This document shows, one piece after another, positions 53,856-62,525 of a stretch of 64,000 bases of DNA. Location of the stretch: assembly GCF_014397785.1 (NCBI RefSeq), contig NZ_VZQQ01000022.1, forward strand, positions 1 through 64,000. The letters are read 5' to 3'. Source of the stretch: Paraburkholderia podalyriae. Its GTDB lineage: Bacteria; Pseudomonadota; Gammaproteobacteria; Burkholderiales; Burkholderiaceae. The notes under the pieces were generated by a model. That model made no database searches and was not told the origin of the DNA. It saw only the letters and a program-made list of their open reading frames with translations. The position numbers were made by a program, and so were the translations under genes. How positions within the stretch are numbered: the first letter of the stretch is position 1; each line of letters begins with the position of its first letter.

Positions 53856-54572
53856 GTGATCGAGCTTCACGCTTTCGACGACCAGCGCGCCCAATCCGAC
53901 GCGCTGGCGAAAGCGGTGGGCGACGCGTTACATGCGTCGCTTGCCGCACAGGCGGCCGGCACCGGCGCGTCAACCCCACTCGCGCGCCCGGCCATGCTAG
54001 CCGTGTCCGGCGGCAGCAGTCCGCGTCCGTTCCTGCAAACGTTGTCGACGCAAACGTTCGACTGGACCCGTATCGCGATCACGTTGGTCGACGACCGCTG
54101 GGTGCCGCAGACCGATAGCGCGAGCAACGCGCAGCTCGCGCGCGCCACCTTGCTGCAGAACGCCGCGCAACACGCGACCTTCTGGCCGCTCGTCGACACC
54201 ACGCAGGATCTGCACTCGCACGTCGCCGCGCTGAACGCGGACCCGCGCTTTGCCGCGGCGCCCGACGTCGCGGTGCTGGGCATGGGCGAAGACGGCCACA
54301 CCGCGTCGATCTTCGCGGACGCGCCCGAATGGGATCACGCGATCACCACGAGCGAGCGCTTCGTCGCCGTGCATCCGGGCGCGGCACCGCACGCGCGCGT
54401 GAGCTGGTCGCTGTCCGCGCTGAAGGACGTGAAGCATCTGTTTCTGCTGATCGCAGGACCGCGCAAGCTGGACGTGCTCAACGCCGCGTCCGCTGCGCTA
54501 CAAAAAAATGCCATCTCGCAGCTGGCAAACGACAAGGGAGTGAGACTCGATGTCTACTGGTGTGCAAACTAA
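53856..54572 (+). CDS. pgl: 6-phosphogluconolactonase
   Basis: This enzyme hydrolyses 6-phosphogluconolactone to 6-phosphogluconate. It is 238 residues. It has 'LAVSGGSSPRPFLQTLS', 'ITLVDDRWVP' and the family signature 'VLGMGEDGHTASIF'. GTG 53856 is chosen because GGAGG stands five bases upstream; ATG 53838 and ATG 53694 are longer alternatives with poorer signals. Its last 23 bases overlap the glk-hexR gene, indicating coupled translation. Confidence 0.9.
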   Translation: MIELHAFDDQRAQSDALAKAVGDALHASLAAQAAGTGASTPLARPAMLAVSGGSSPRPFLQTLSTQTFDWTRIAITLVDDRWVPQTDSASNAQLARATLLQNAAQHATFWPLVDTTQDLHSHVAALNADPRFAAAPDVAVLGMGEDGHTASIFADAPEWDHAITTSERFVAVHPGAAPHARVSWSLSALKDVKHLFLLIAGPRKLDVLNAASAALQKNAISQLANDKGVRLDVYWCAN

Positions 54573-56466
54573 AGCTGTGCCGGGCGCGGGCCAGCACGCC
54601 GACGGACCGAGACTGCTGGCCGACATCGGCGGCACCAATGCGCGTTTCGCGCTCGAGACAGGCCCCGGCGAAATCGGCTCGGTGCAGGTCTATCCTTGCG
54701 CCGACTACCCGAGCGTCGCCGACGTCATCAACAAGTTTTTGAAGGACATGAAGATCGGCCGCGTCAATCACGCGGCGATCGCCATTGCGAACCCGGTCGA
54801 CGGCGACCAGGTGAGCATGACCAATCACGACTGGACCTTTTCGATCGAAGCGACGCGCCGCGCGCTCGGCTTCGACACGCTACTCGTCGTCAACGACTTC
54901 ACCGCGCTCGCGATGGCGCTGCCCGGCCTCACCGAAGCGCAGCGCGTGCAGGTGGGCGGCGGCCAGCGCCGGCCGAACAGCGTGATCGGCCTGCTCGGGC
55001 CCGGCACCGGGATGGGCGTGTCGGGTCTGATCCCCGCCGACGACCGCTGGATCGCGCTCGGCAGCGAAGGCGGCCACGCCACGTTCGCGGCCGCCGACGA
55101 GCGTGAAGATATCGTGCTGCAGTACGCGCGCAAGAAGTGGTCGCACGTGTCGTTCGAACGGGTGGCCGCGGGTCCGGGCATCGAGGTCATCTATCGCGCG
55201 CTGGCGGGCCGCGACAAGAAGCGCGTGGCGGCCAGCGTCGATACGGCCGAGGTCGTCAAGCGCGCGCTCGATGGCGAGCCGCTCGCGGCCGAATCGGTCG
55301 ACGTGTTCTGCGGCATTCTCGGCACCTTCGCCGGCAATATCGCGGTGACGCTCGGCGCGCTCGGCGGCATCTACATCGGCGGCGGTGTCGTGCCACGCCT
55401 CGGCGAGTTCTTCGTGCGCTCGTCGTTCCGCCAGCGCTTCGAGGCGAAGGGCCGCTTCGAAGCGTATCTGCAGAACGTGCCGACCTATGTGATCACCGCC
55501 GAATATCCGGCGTTTCTCGGCGTATCGGCGATTCTCGCGGAGCAGCTGTCGAACCGCGCGGGCGGCAGCTCGTCGGCGGTGTTCGAGCGGATTCGCCAGA
55601 TGCGCGACGCGTTGACGCCGGCCGAGCGCCGCGTCGCCGAACTCGCGCTGAACCATCCGCGTTCGATCATCAACGATCCGATCGTCGACATCGCGCGCAA
55701 GGCCGACGTCAGTCAGCCGACCGTGATCCGCTTCTGCCGTTCGCTCGGCTGCCAGGGGTTGTCGGATTTCAAGCTGAAGCTCGCGACCGGTTTGACCGGC
55801 ACGATTCCGGTCAGCCACAGCCAGGTGCATCTCGGCGACACCGCGACCGACTTCGGCGCGAAGGTGCTCGACAACACCGTGTCCGCGATTCTGCAATTGC
55901 GCGAGCATCTGAACTTCGAGCACGTGGAACGCGCCATCGACCTGCTGAACGGCGCTCGGCGCATCGAGTTCTACGGGCTCGGCAATTCGAACATCGTCGC
56001 GCAGGACGCGCACTACAAGTTCTTCCGCTTCGGCATTCCGACCATCGCGTACGGTGACCTGTACATGCAGGCGGCCTCGGCAGCGCTGCTCGGCAAGGGC
56101 GACGTGATCGTCGCGGTGTCGAAGTCGGGGCGTGCGCCCGAGCTGCTGCGCGTGCTCGACGTCGCGATGCAGGCCGGCGCGCAGGTGATCGCGATCACGT
56201 CGAGCAACACACCGCTCGCGAAGCGCGCGACCGTCGCGCTGGAAACCGACCACATCGAGATTCGCGAGTCGCAGCTGTCGATGATCTCGCGCATCCTGCA
56301 CCTCGTGATGATCGACATTCTCGCTGTCGGTGTGGCGATTCGGCGCGCGATGCCGAGCGACGACGTAGCCGAGACCGTCGAGAAAGCGCGCGAAGGCGCC
56401 GACGACGACGCGACGGCCGTACTCGACTGGCTCAGCCACGGCGCGGCTTCGTCGGCGCGCGACTGA
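54550..56466 (+). CDS. glk: Bifunctional glucokinase / RpiR-type regulator HexR
   Basis: A 638-residue fusion. Residues ~20-335 are a glucokinase (LLADIGGTNARFALE, 'GPGTGMGVSGLIP', 'SEGGHATFAA', 'GGIYIGGGVVPRLGEFF'), which phosphorylates glucose with ATP. From about 345 there is an RpiR/HexR regulator: a helix-turn-helix (IARKADVSQPTVIRFCRSLG) and an SIS domain (about 460-600) that senses a sugar phosphate such as 2-keto-3-deoxy-6-phosphogluconate. Such fusions are known in Burkholderia. It ends zwf-pgl-glk and probably represses the divergent operons through the operator at 52077. Confidence 0.93.
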   Translation: MSTGVQTKAVPGAGQHADGPRLLADIGGTNARFALETGPGEIGSVQVYPCADYPSVADVINKFLKDMKIGRVNHAAIAIANPVDGDQVSMTNHDWTFSIEATRRALGFDTLLVVNDFTALAMALPGLTEAQRVQVGGGQRRPNSVIGLLGPGTGMGVSGLIPADDRWIALGSEGGHATFAAADEREDIVLQYARKKWSHVSFERVAAGPGIEVIYRALAGRDKKRVAASVDTAEVVKRALDGEPLAAESVDVFCGILGTFAGNIAVTLGALGGIYIGGGVVPRLGEFFVRSSFRQRFEAKGRFEAYLQNVPTYVITAEYPAFLGVSAILAEQLSNRAGGSSSAVFERIRQMRDALTPAERRVAELALNHPRSIINDPIVDIARKADVSQPTVIRFCRSLGCQGLSDFKLKLATGLTGTIPVSHSQVHLGDTATDFGAKVLDNTVSAILQLREHLNFEHVERAIDLLNGARRIEFYGLGNSNIVAQDAHYKFFRFGIPTIAYGDLYMQAASAALLGKGDVIVAVSKSGRAPELLRVLDVAMQAGAQVIAITSSNTPLAKRATVALETDHIEIRESQLSMISRILHLVMIDILAVGVAIRRAMPSDDVAETVEKAREGADDDATAVLDWLSHGAASSARD

Positions 56467-56573
56467 GGCTGCGTTAGCGGCCGTGCCGGTCCGCTTGCGG
56501 TGAACGAACCCGCGGCGAGCGCATCGTCTTCGATGCGCCCGCCGTGGGTTTTTCTGTTTGGGGGACGCTGCCG

Positions 56574-57320
56574 TCAGTGGTTGCCGGCCGTTTCGGAGAG
56601 CCGTTTGATCGTCGCGACGCGCGCGCCGATGATGTCGATACGCCCGTGCTCGTCGACGAGCGGCGTCGACGTCCTCAGATACGCGCTCCACGCGCGTTGC
56701 GCGTGCGCGAGCGTCGGCCGCGATTGCGCGGGCATCTTCGATTCGAGCACACGGTAGTAGCGGTTCAGGTCGAACATCGCGTGTTCGCAACGCGCATCGG
56801 CGTTGCACGCGCGCGGCCGGCGCGGCACCGGTCCGCTCGCATCGGCGAGCGCGCTGCGCAGCACGAGCGCGCGGTCGCGCACCGGCTGCAGCTGCATGTC
56901 GGCTTCGGAAAGCACGTACGTCGAACCCTGGGTCGTGGCGAAGACCGCGGCGAGCAACTGCTTCTCGGCATCGTGCGACGCGAGCCAGCTCGACTGGTTC
57001 TTTTCCCACAGCCTGCGCCGCGCGGGCGGCAGCTTCGCGAGCAACTGCTGGTACGCGTTATCGACCGCGGCCTTCCAGCCGATGCGCGCATTGTCCATGC
57101 ACTGCACCTGCCCCATCGTCGTCGACATGTCGGCGCGCGCGAGACACGCGCGCATCGACGCGTCGATGGGATCGGCGGCGGCCACCTCGGCATGCGCGGC
57201 CGGACTCACGATGCCGCCGAACACCACAGCGCCGGCCACCAGCGCGAAGGCCAGCACGCCGGCCCCGCGCCGCCAGCGGCCGATCGCTGGCAGGCCCGTC
57301 AGGAACTTCATCCGCCGCAT
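56574..57320 (-). CDS. Exported DUF1311/LprI-like protein
   Basis: The product is 248 residues from ATG 57320 (MRRMKFL; ATG 57311 is three codons later). A signal or anchor segment (AGVLAFALVAGAVVFGGIVSP, then AAHA) precedes two copies of a Cys-containing LprI-like region: 'DASMRACLARADMSTTMGQVQCMD', then 'ACNADARCEHAMFDLNRYYRVLE'. LprI proteins inhibit lysozyme in mycobacteria; a similar envelope role here is only a guess. It starts two bases after the decarboxylase stop, so it is likely co-translated with it, which is an unusual pairing. Confidence 0.75.
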   Translation of the reverse strand: MRRMKFLTGLPAIGRWRRGAGVLAFALVAGAVVFGGIVSPAAHAEVAAADPIDASMRACLARADMSTTMGQVQCMDNARIGWKAAVDNAYQQLLAKLPPARRRLWEKNQSSWLASHDAEKQLLAAVFATTQGSTYVLSEADMQLQPVRDRALVLRSALADASGPVPRRPRACNADARCEHAMFDLNRYYRVLESKMPAQSRPTLAHAQRAWSAYLRTSTPLVDEHGRIDIIGARVATIKRLSETAGNH

Positions 57321-57322
57321 CG

Positions 57323-59608
57323 TCAAATGCGCACGCAATCGACGAAGTATTCGATGCGTCCGTTGACCATTTCGCCGACCAGCCCGTGGATGTCCGTGTG
57401 GAAGCCCGGGAAGCGCTCGTTGAACTCGCGCGCGAAACGCAGATAGTTGACGATGGTCCGGTTGAAACGCTCGCCCGGGATCAGCAGCGGAATACCCGGC
57501 GGATACGGCGTCAACAGGATCGACGTGACACGGCCCTCCAGTTCGTCGATCGGAACCCGGTCGATCTCGCGGTGCGCGAGCTTCGCGAACGCGTCGGACG
57601 GCTTCATCGCCGGCTCCATGCTCGACAGGTACATCTCGGTCGTCAGACGCGCGATGTCGTTCGCGCGATACACGCTGTGGATCTGCTGGCACAGGTCGCG
57701 CAAGCCGACGCGCTCGTACATCGGATGATGCGCGACGAACTCGGGCAGCACGCGCCACAGCGGCTGGTTGTTGTCGTAGTCGTCCTTGAACTGCTGCAGC
57801 TCGGTCACCATCGAGTTCCAGCGGCCCTTCGTGATGCCGATCGTAAACATGATGAAGAACGAGTACAGGCCCGTCTTCTCGACGATGATGCCGTGCTCGG
57901 CCAGGTACTTCGTGACGATCGCGGCCGGAATGCCGGTTTCGCCGAAGCCGCCGTCCATGTCGAGACCCGGCGTGACGATCGTCGCCTTGATCGGGTCGAG
58001 CATGTTGAAGCCTTCGGCGAGCGGGCCGAAGCCGTGCCACGCGTCGTTAGGGCGCAGCATCCAGTCCTCGCGCGAGCCGATGCCTTCCTCGGCGAACTGG
58101 TCCGGGCCCCACACCTTGAAGAACCAGTCGTCGCCGTATTCGGTGTCGACCTTGGTCATCGCGCGGCGGAAGTCGAGTGCTTCAGCGATCGACTCCTCGA
58201 CGAGCGCGGTGCCGCCCGGCGCTTCCATCATCGCGGCGGCCACGTCGCACGACGCGATGATCGCGTACTGCGGGCTCGTCGACGTATGCATCAGATATGC
58301 CTCGTTGAAGCGGTGCTTGTCGAAGCGGCTGTTCTTCGAATCCTGCACGACGATCTGCGATGCCTGCGAGATGCCGGCGAGCAGCTTGTGCGTGGAGTGC
58401 GTCGCGTACACCATCGCGCCGATGCGCGGGCGGCCCGCGCCGATCGCGTGCATGTCCTGATAGAACTCGTGGAATTCCGCGTGCGGCAGCCACGCTTCGT
58501 CGAAGTGCAGCGTGTCGAGCCATTCGCCCAACATCTCCTTGATCATCTCGACGTTGTAGATCACGCCGTCGTAGGTGCTTTGCGTGATCGTCAGAATGCG
58601 CGGCTTCAGGTTCGGGTTCTTCGCGAGCGCTTCGCGCGCGAACGGGTTCGCCTCGATCTTCTTGCGGATGTTCTCCGGTTCGAACTCGCTGCGCGGAATC
58701 GGGCCGATGATGCCGAAGTTGTTGCGGGTCGGCGTCAGGAACACGGGAATCGCGCCGGTCATCGTGATCGCGTGCAGGATCGACTTGTGGCAGTTGCGGT
58801 CGACCAGCACGATGTCGCCGGGCGCGACCGTGCCGTGCCAGACGATCTTGTTCGACGTGGAGGTGCCGTTGGTCACGAAGAACACGTGGTCGGCGCTGAA
58901 AATGCGCGCGGCGTTGCGCTCCGAGGCTGCGACCGGACCCGTGTGGTCGAGCAGTTGGCCGAGTTCGTCGACCGCGTTGCAGACGTCGGCGCGCAGCATG
59001 TTCTCGCCGAAGAACTGGTGGAACATCTGGCCGAGCGGGCTCTTCAGGAACGCGACGCCGCCCGAGTGACCCGGGCAGTGCCACGAGTACGAACCCTCTT
59101 CCGCGTACTGCACCAGCTCCTTGAAGAACGGCGGCGCCAGCGAGTCGAGATAGACCTTCGCCTCGCGGATGATATGGCGCGCGACGAACTCCGGCGTGTC
59201 CTCGAACATGTGGATGAAGCCGTGCAGTTCGCGCAGGATGTCGTTGGGCAGATGCCGCGAGGTGCGCGTTTCGCCGTACAGGAAGATCGGGATATCGGCG
59301 TTGCGGCGGCGCACTTCGGTCACGAACGCGCGCAGCGCGACGATCGCGGCCGCGAGTTCGGGCGTCTCGCCTTCGACGACCACGTTATCGACGTACGGCA
59401 GCAGTTCGTCGTCGTCGATCGACAGGATGAAGCACGACGCGCGGCTCGACTGCTGCGCGAACGAGGTCAGATCGCCGTAGCTCGTCAACCCGAGCACTTC
59501 CGCGCCTTCTTTCTCGATGGCTTCGGCCAAAGCCCGGATGCCGGAACCCGAGATGTTCTCGGAGCGGAAATCTTCGTCGATGATGACGACGGGAAAACGG
59601 AACTTCAT
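57323..59608 (-). CDS. Orn/Lys/Arg decarboxylase, class I (PLP-dependent)
   Basis: A 761-residue enzyme that removes CO2 from a basic amino acid; size and order match biodegradative lysine, ornithine or arginine decarboxylases. The N-terminal response-regulator-like wing domain (about 1-125) is followed by the catalytic fold with 'DRNCHKSILHAI', 'HFDEAWLPHAEF' and the PLP-Lys in ATHSTHKLLAG (K408), then the C-terminal domain (PYPPGIPLLIPGE). The exact substrate is not decidable by eye. GGAG precedes ATG 59608. It would consume protons, aiding acid resistance. Confidence 0.9.
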   Translation of the reverse strand: MKFRFPVVIIDEDFRSENISGSGIRALAEAIEKEGAEVLGLTSYGDLTSFAQQSSRASCFILSIDDDELLPYVDNVVVEGETPELAAAIVALRAFVTEVRRRNADIPIFLYGETRTSRHLPNDILRELHGFIHMFEDTPEFVARHIIREAKVYLDSLAPPFFKELVQYAEEGSYSWHCPGHSGGVAFLKSPLGQMFHQFFGENMLRADVCNAVDELGQLLDHTGPVAASERNAARIFSADHVFFVTNGTSTSNKIVWHGTVAPGDIVLVDRNCHKSILHAITMTGAIPVFLTPTRNNFGIIGPIPRSEFEPENIRKKIEANPFAREALAKNPNLKPRILTITQSTYDGVIYNVEMIKEMLGEWLDTLHFDEAWLPHAEFHEFYQDMHAIGAGRPRIGAMVYATHSTHKLLAGISQASQIVVQDSKNSRFDKHRFNEAYLMHTSTSPQYAIIASCDVAAAMMEAPGGTALVEESIAEALDFRRAMTKVDTEYGDDWFFKVWGPDQFAEEGIGSREDWMLRPNDAWHGFGPLAEGFNMLDPIKATIVTPGLDMDGGFGETGIPAAIVTKYLAEHGIIVEKTGLYSFFIMFTIGITKGRWNSMVTELQQFKDDYDNNQPLWRVLPEFVAHHPMYERVGLRDLCQQIHSVYRANDIARLTTEMYLSSMEPAMKPSDAFAKLAHREIDRVPIDELEGRVTSILLTPYPPGIPLLIPGERFNRTIVNYLRFAREFNERFPGFHTDIHGLVGEMVNGRIEYFVDCVRI

Positions 59609-59619
59609 GGGCGATTCTC

Positions 59620-59663
59620 CAAAAAGAAAACGACCGCTGCGTTACGTGGAAAGCGCAGCGGTC
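59620..59663 (-). terminator. Rho-independent terminator of dcd
   Basis: On the minus strand GACCGCTGCG and CGCAGCGGTC form a 10-bp stem with a 12-base loop, followed by GTTTTCTTTTT. It separates dcd from the decarboxylase. Confidence 0.88.
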
Positions 59664-59698
59664 ACCCGAATAACTGGTCGGTCAAGACGCTGCCGACG

Positions 59699-60268
59699 TC
59701 ACGTTTTCGGCAACGTGACGCCGTGTTGACCTTGGTATTTGCCGCCGCGATCCGCGTACGACGTTTCACAAATCTCGTCGCTTTCGAAAAACAGCACCTG
59801 GGCGACGCCTTCGTTCGCGTAGATTTTCGCAGGCAAAGGTGTCGTATTCGAGAATTCGAGCGTGACGTGCCCTTCCCATTCCGGCTCGAACGGCGTCACG
59901 TTGACGATGATCCCGCAGCGCGCGTACGTCGATTTGCCGAGACACACGGTCAGCACGCTGCGCGGAATGCGGAAATACTCGACCGTGCGTGCGAGCGCGA
60001 ACGAATTCGGCGGGATGATGCAGACGTCGCCCTTGAAATCGACAAACGACTTCTCGTCGAAGTTCTTCGGATCGACGATCGTCGAGTTGATGTTGGTGAA
60101 GATCTTGAATTCGTCGGCGCAGCGGATGTCGTAGCCGTAGCTCGACGTGCCGAAGCTGACAATCTTCCGGCCGTCTTCGGAGACGCGAACCTGATCGGGC
60201 GCAAACGGCTCGATCATATTGTGCGACTCGGCCATGCGCCGGATCCACTTGTCAGATTTGATGGTCAT
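59699..60268 (-). CDS. dcd: dCTP deaminase
   Basis: This enzyme deaminates dCTP to dUTP for thymidylate synthesis. It is 189 residues, the normal length. It has 'SSYGYDIRCADEFKIFTN', 'ALARTVEYFRIPRSVLTVCLGKSTYARCGI' with the catalytic Ser-Arg segment, and 'TPFEPEWEGHVTLEFSN' with the catalytic Glu. It trims a homotrimer related to dUTPases. It stands alone with a terminator. Confidence 0.95.
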   Translation of the reverse strand: MTIKSDKWIRRMAESHNMIEPFAPDQVRVSEDGRKIVSFGTSSYGYDIRCADEFKIFTNINSTIVDPKNFDEKSFVDFKGDVCIIPPNSFALARTVEYFRIPRSVLTVCLGKSTYARCGIIVNVTPFEPEWEGHVTLEFSNTTPLPAKIYANEGVAQVLFFESDEICETSYADRGGKYQGQHGVTLPKT

Positions 60269-60316
60269 AGGTGAACGCTGCTCGGCGTGAATATCAGGTG
60301 TGACGAAAGATAGATG

Positions 60317-60352
60317 AAAAACGGCCGGCCGGCGCTTCGGCGCCCAGCCGGC
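60317..60352 (-). terminator. Rho-independent terminator downstream of the SodC-like gene
   Basis: On the minus strand GCGCC-TTCG-type hairpin arms (60331-60344) are capped by a tetraloop, outer arms GCCGG/CCGGC extend the stem, and CGTTTTT follows. Confidence 0.75.
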
Positions 60353-60430
60353 GAAGGCCGCTATTTTACGCGATCACGGAGATGCTGCCGCCGCTGCCCG
60401 TTGGCAGAGCGGCCAAAGCGCGCTCGCCGT

Positions 60431-60967
60431 TCACTGCTGACGAATCACGCCGCAGGCGATCGCCGCGCCCGCGCCATGCTGAGGGTACGCGTAGGGATCG
60501 GTCGCGTCGTGGTGCAGCAGCACCGCGCGCTGCAGCACCGAGCGGATGCCGTCGAGCGACACGTCCGGCGCGACGATGAAGCCGGTGGCCACGCCGTTCG
60601 CGTCCGCATGGATGTTACCGAGATCGCCCTCGACGCGCGCGCCGGCCTTGAGCCGCTCGGCCGCCGGCGAAAATACCGGACCGGCGCTGGAGCCGTCGGC
60701 GGCGTTGCAGTCGCCGCGCTCGTGCACCTGCAGCGCGTGGTCGCTATTGGGCGGCAAGCCGGTGAGATTGTAGGTGACCTGGACGCCGTCCGAGCGCTCG
60801 ATAAAGGTCACGAGGCCGTGCGCCTGATTGCCCACGGTGGGCAGCAGTTGCGCGTCGGCGCGCTTTTCCTGTGGCCTCAGGAAGACGCCACAGCCGCTGA
60901 ACAGCACACAGCTGGCAGTCAGGACGATGAACGCATGTACCGCGTGCCCGTCGATTCGTTTTCCCAT
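60431..60967 (-). CDS. SodC-like lipoprotein with most metal ligands missing
   Basis: The product is 178 residues. A lipoprotein signal ends at the LFSGC lipobox near residue 26. The rest follows the Cu/Zn superoxide dismutase fold from end to end: GLVTF, TYNLTGLPPNSDHAL, VHERGDC, EGDLGNI, GRAVLLHHD-like and GAAIACGVI. Compared with the standard sites, the first copper His (HxH) is Gln, the bridging His (GGHF) is Val, and the zinc His positions near KHGG and RHVGD are absent. Only the second HxH His, the zinc Asp of GDLG and the late His remain. Dismutase activity is doubtful. Confidence 0.7.
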   Translation of the reverse strand: MGKRIDGHAVHAFIVLTASCVLFSGCGVFLRPQEKRADAQLLPTVGNQAHGLVTFIERSDGVQVTYNLTGLPPNSDHALQVHERGDCNAADGSSAGPVFSPAAERLKAGARVEGDLGNIHADANGVATGFIVAPDVSLDGIRSVLQRAVLLHHDATDPYAYPQHGAGAAIACGVIRQQ

Positions 60968-61097
60968 GCGATCCTCTTGTCGGCCTGGCGGCCGCCCCTG
61001 CGGCCGCCGAGCCGGACTTGTGAAGTCGACATGATACCGCGAGAGCCCATGAAAATAGGGATCGAGATCGCCCCTAATCCCTTGTCCGAGCGGCCGC

Positions 61098-62186
61098 TCA
61101 GGTGTTCTGCACGACGATGTTCGGAAACTTCGAGCTCATGTCGCGCGCGCGCTCGGCGATATGCACCGCGACCTTGCGCGCGATCGAGCGATAAATCTGC
61201 GCGATGCGCCCGTTCGGGTCCGCGACGACCGTCGGTTTGCCCGAGTCGGCCTGCTCGCGGATCGTGATGTCGAGCGGCAGGCTGCCGAGCACGTCGACGC
61301 CATATTCCTTGCCCATGCGCTCGCCGCCGCCGGCGCCGAAGATGTGCTCCTCGTGGCCGCAGTTCGAGCAGATGTGCAGGCCCATGTTCTCGACGATGCC
61401 GAGGATCGGGATGCCGACCTTCTCGAACATCTTGAGGCCCCTCTTCGCGTCGAGCAGCGCGATGTCCTGCGGCGTCGTGACGATCACGGCGCCCGTGACC
61501 GGAACGCGCTGCGCGAGCGTCAGCTGGATGTCGCCGGTGCCGGGCGGCATGTCGACGATCAGGTAATCGAGTTCGTGCCAGTTGGTCTGGCGCAGCAGTT
61601 GCTCGAGCGCCGAGGTCACCATCGGGCCGCGCCACACCATCGGGTTGTCCGCCTCGATCAGGAAACCTATCGAGTTGGCCTGCACACCATGGCCGGTCAT
61701 CGGATTCATCGATTTTTCGTCGGGCGATTCGGGGCGTCCCTCGATGCCGAGCATCGTCGGCAGCGACGGGCCGTAGATATCGGCGTCGAGAATGCCGACC
61801 GACGCGCCCTCGCTCGCGAGCGCGAGCGCGAGATTCACCGCGGTCGTGCTCTTGCCGACCCCGCCCTTGCCCGAGGCAACCGCGACGATGTTCTTCACGC
61901 CGGGCAGCAGCTTCACGCCGCGCTGAACGGTGTGCGCGGCGATCTGCTGCGAAACCTCGACGCGCACGTTCGCGACGCCGGGCACCGCGCGCAGCGCGTC
62001 GGCGAACTGCTGGCGGATCGCGTCGAACTGGCTTTTCGCCGGGTAGCCGAGCGTCACCTGAAGGCTGACCGCGTCGCCCTCCACGGCCACGTTGCGAATG
62101 CTCTTCGCGGCCGCGTACGGCGCGCCGGTGTTAGGGTCAGCGATGGCCGCGATGGCGGCGTCGACCAAAGCCCGATCAATGCTCAT
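61098..62186 (-). CDS. apbC: Iron-sulfur cluster carrier ApbC (Mrp/NBP35 P-loop ATPase)
   Basis: The product is 362 residues. The N-terminal ~90 residues are a MIP18-like domain (VEGDAVSLQVTLGYPAKSQFD). The ATPase domain has Walker A 'SGKGGVGKSTTAVNLALALA', 'LDADIYGPSLPTMLG' and 'IVDMPPGTGDIQLTL'. The CxxC-type cluster site is in 'HICSNCGHEEHIFG'. It binds and passes on Fe-S clusters in the cytoplasm. ATG 62186 is clear. It is oriented away from the OmpA-family gene and is probably transcribed alone. Confidence 0.93.
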   Translation of the reverse strand: MSIDRALVDAAIAAIADPNTGAPYAAAKSIRNVAVEGDAVSLQVTLGYPAKSQFDAIRQQFADALRAVPGVANVRVEVSQQIAAHTVQRGVKLLPGVKNIVAVASGKGGVGKSTTAVNLALALASEGASVGILDADIYGPSLPTMLGIEGRPESPDEKSMNPMTGHGVQANSIGFLIEADNPMVWRGPMVTSALEQLLRQTNWHELDYLIVDMPPGTGDIQLTLAQRVPVTGAVIVTTPQDIALLDAKRGLKMFEKVGIPILGIVENMGLHICSNCGHEEHIFGAGGGERMGKEYGVDVLGSLPLDITIREQADSGKPTVVADPNGRIAQIYRSIARKVAVHIAERARDMSSKFPNIVVQNT

Positions 62187-62525
62187 TGAAACTCCGTGGG
62201 GAATAGGTGCGGCGCGGCGAGATGGACCGATCGGCCACGCGGCGGAATTTGCAAGAAATTGTTATGCAGGATTGCGAAAACCGGACGGGCCGGGCACCCT
62301 TCGGGGCACCGGGACGCCGTGGGGTCGCATCGCTGCGCGGTTCAGGCATTATTGTAGTGTCTGACGGCAGACGGTGCCCGAAGACCCTTCTTCGCTGTCG
62401 GACCGCGCGGAGCAAGGCGCAGCAGTCATCACCGAACTTTCTGGGTGGTCGCTGCAGGGCCGTCATATTCGCTGCATAGGCTGATCGCCACCCGCTGGTT
62501 TATTCGCACTAAAAAGGAAACGAAG

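Noticed and set aside
52177..53979. 600-codon frame opposite zwf
   Set aside because: Shadow frame without domain character; it would also cross the promoter side of zwf.
54880..57009. 709-codon frame opposite glk/hexR
   Set aside because: Shadow frame, low-complexity Arg/Ala composition, and it runs across the end of one real gene into another.
57386..60274. 962-codon open frame opposite the decarboxylase and dcd
   Set aside because: It is the complementary frame of strongly GC3-biased genes; its composition (Arg, Val, Asp, His-rich, no domains) is typical of a shadow frame.
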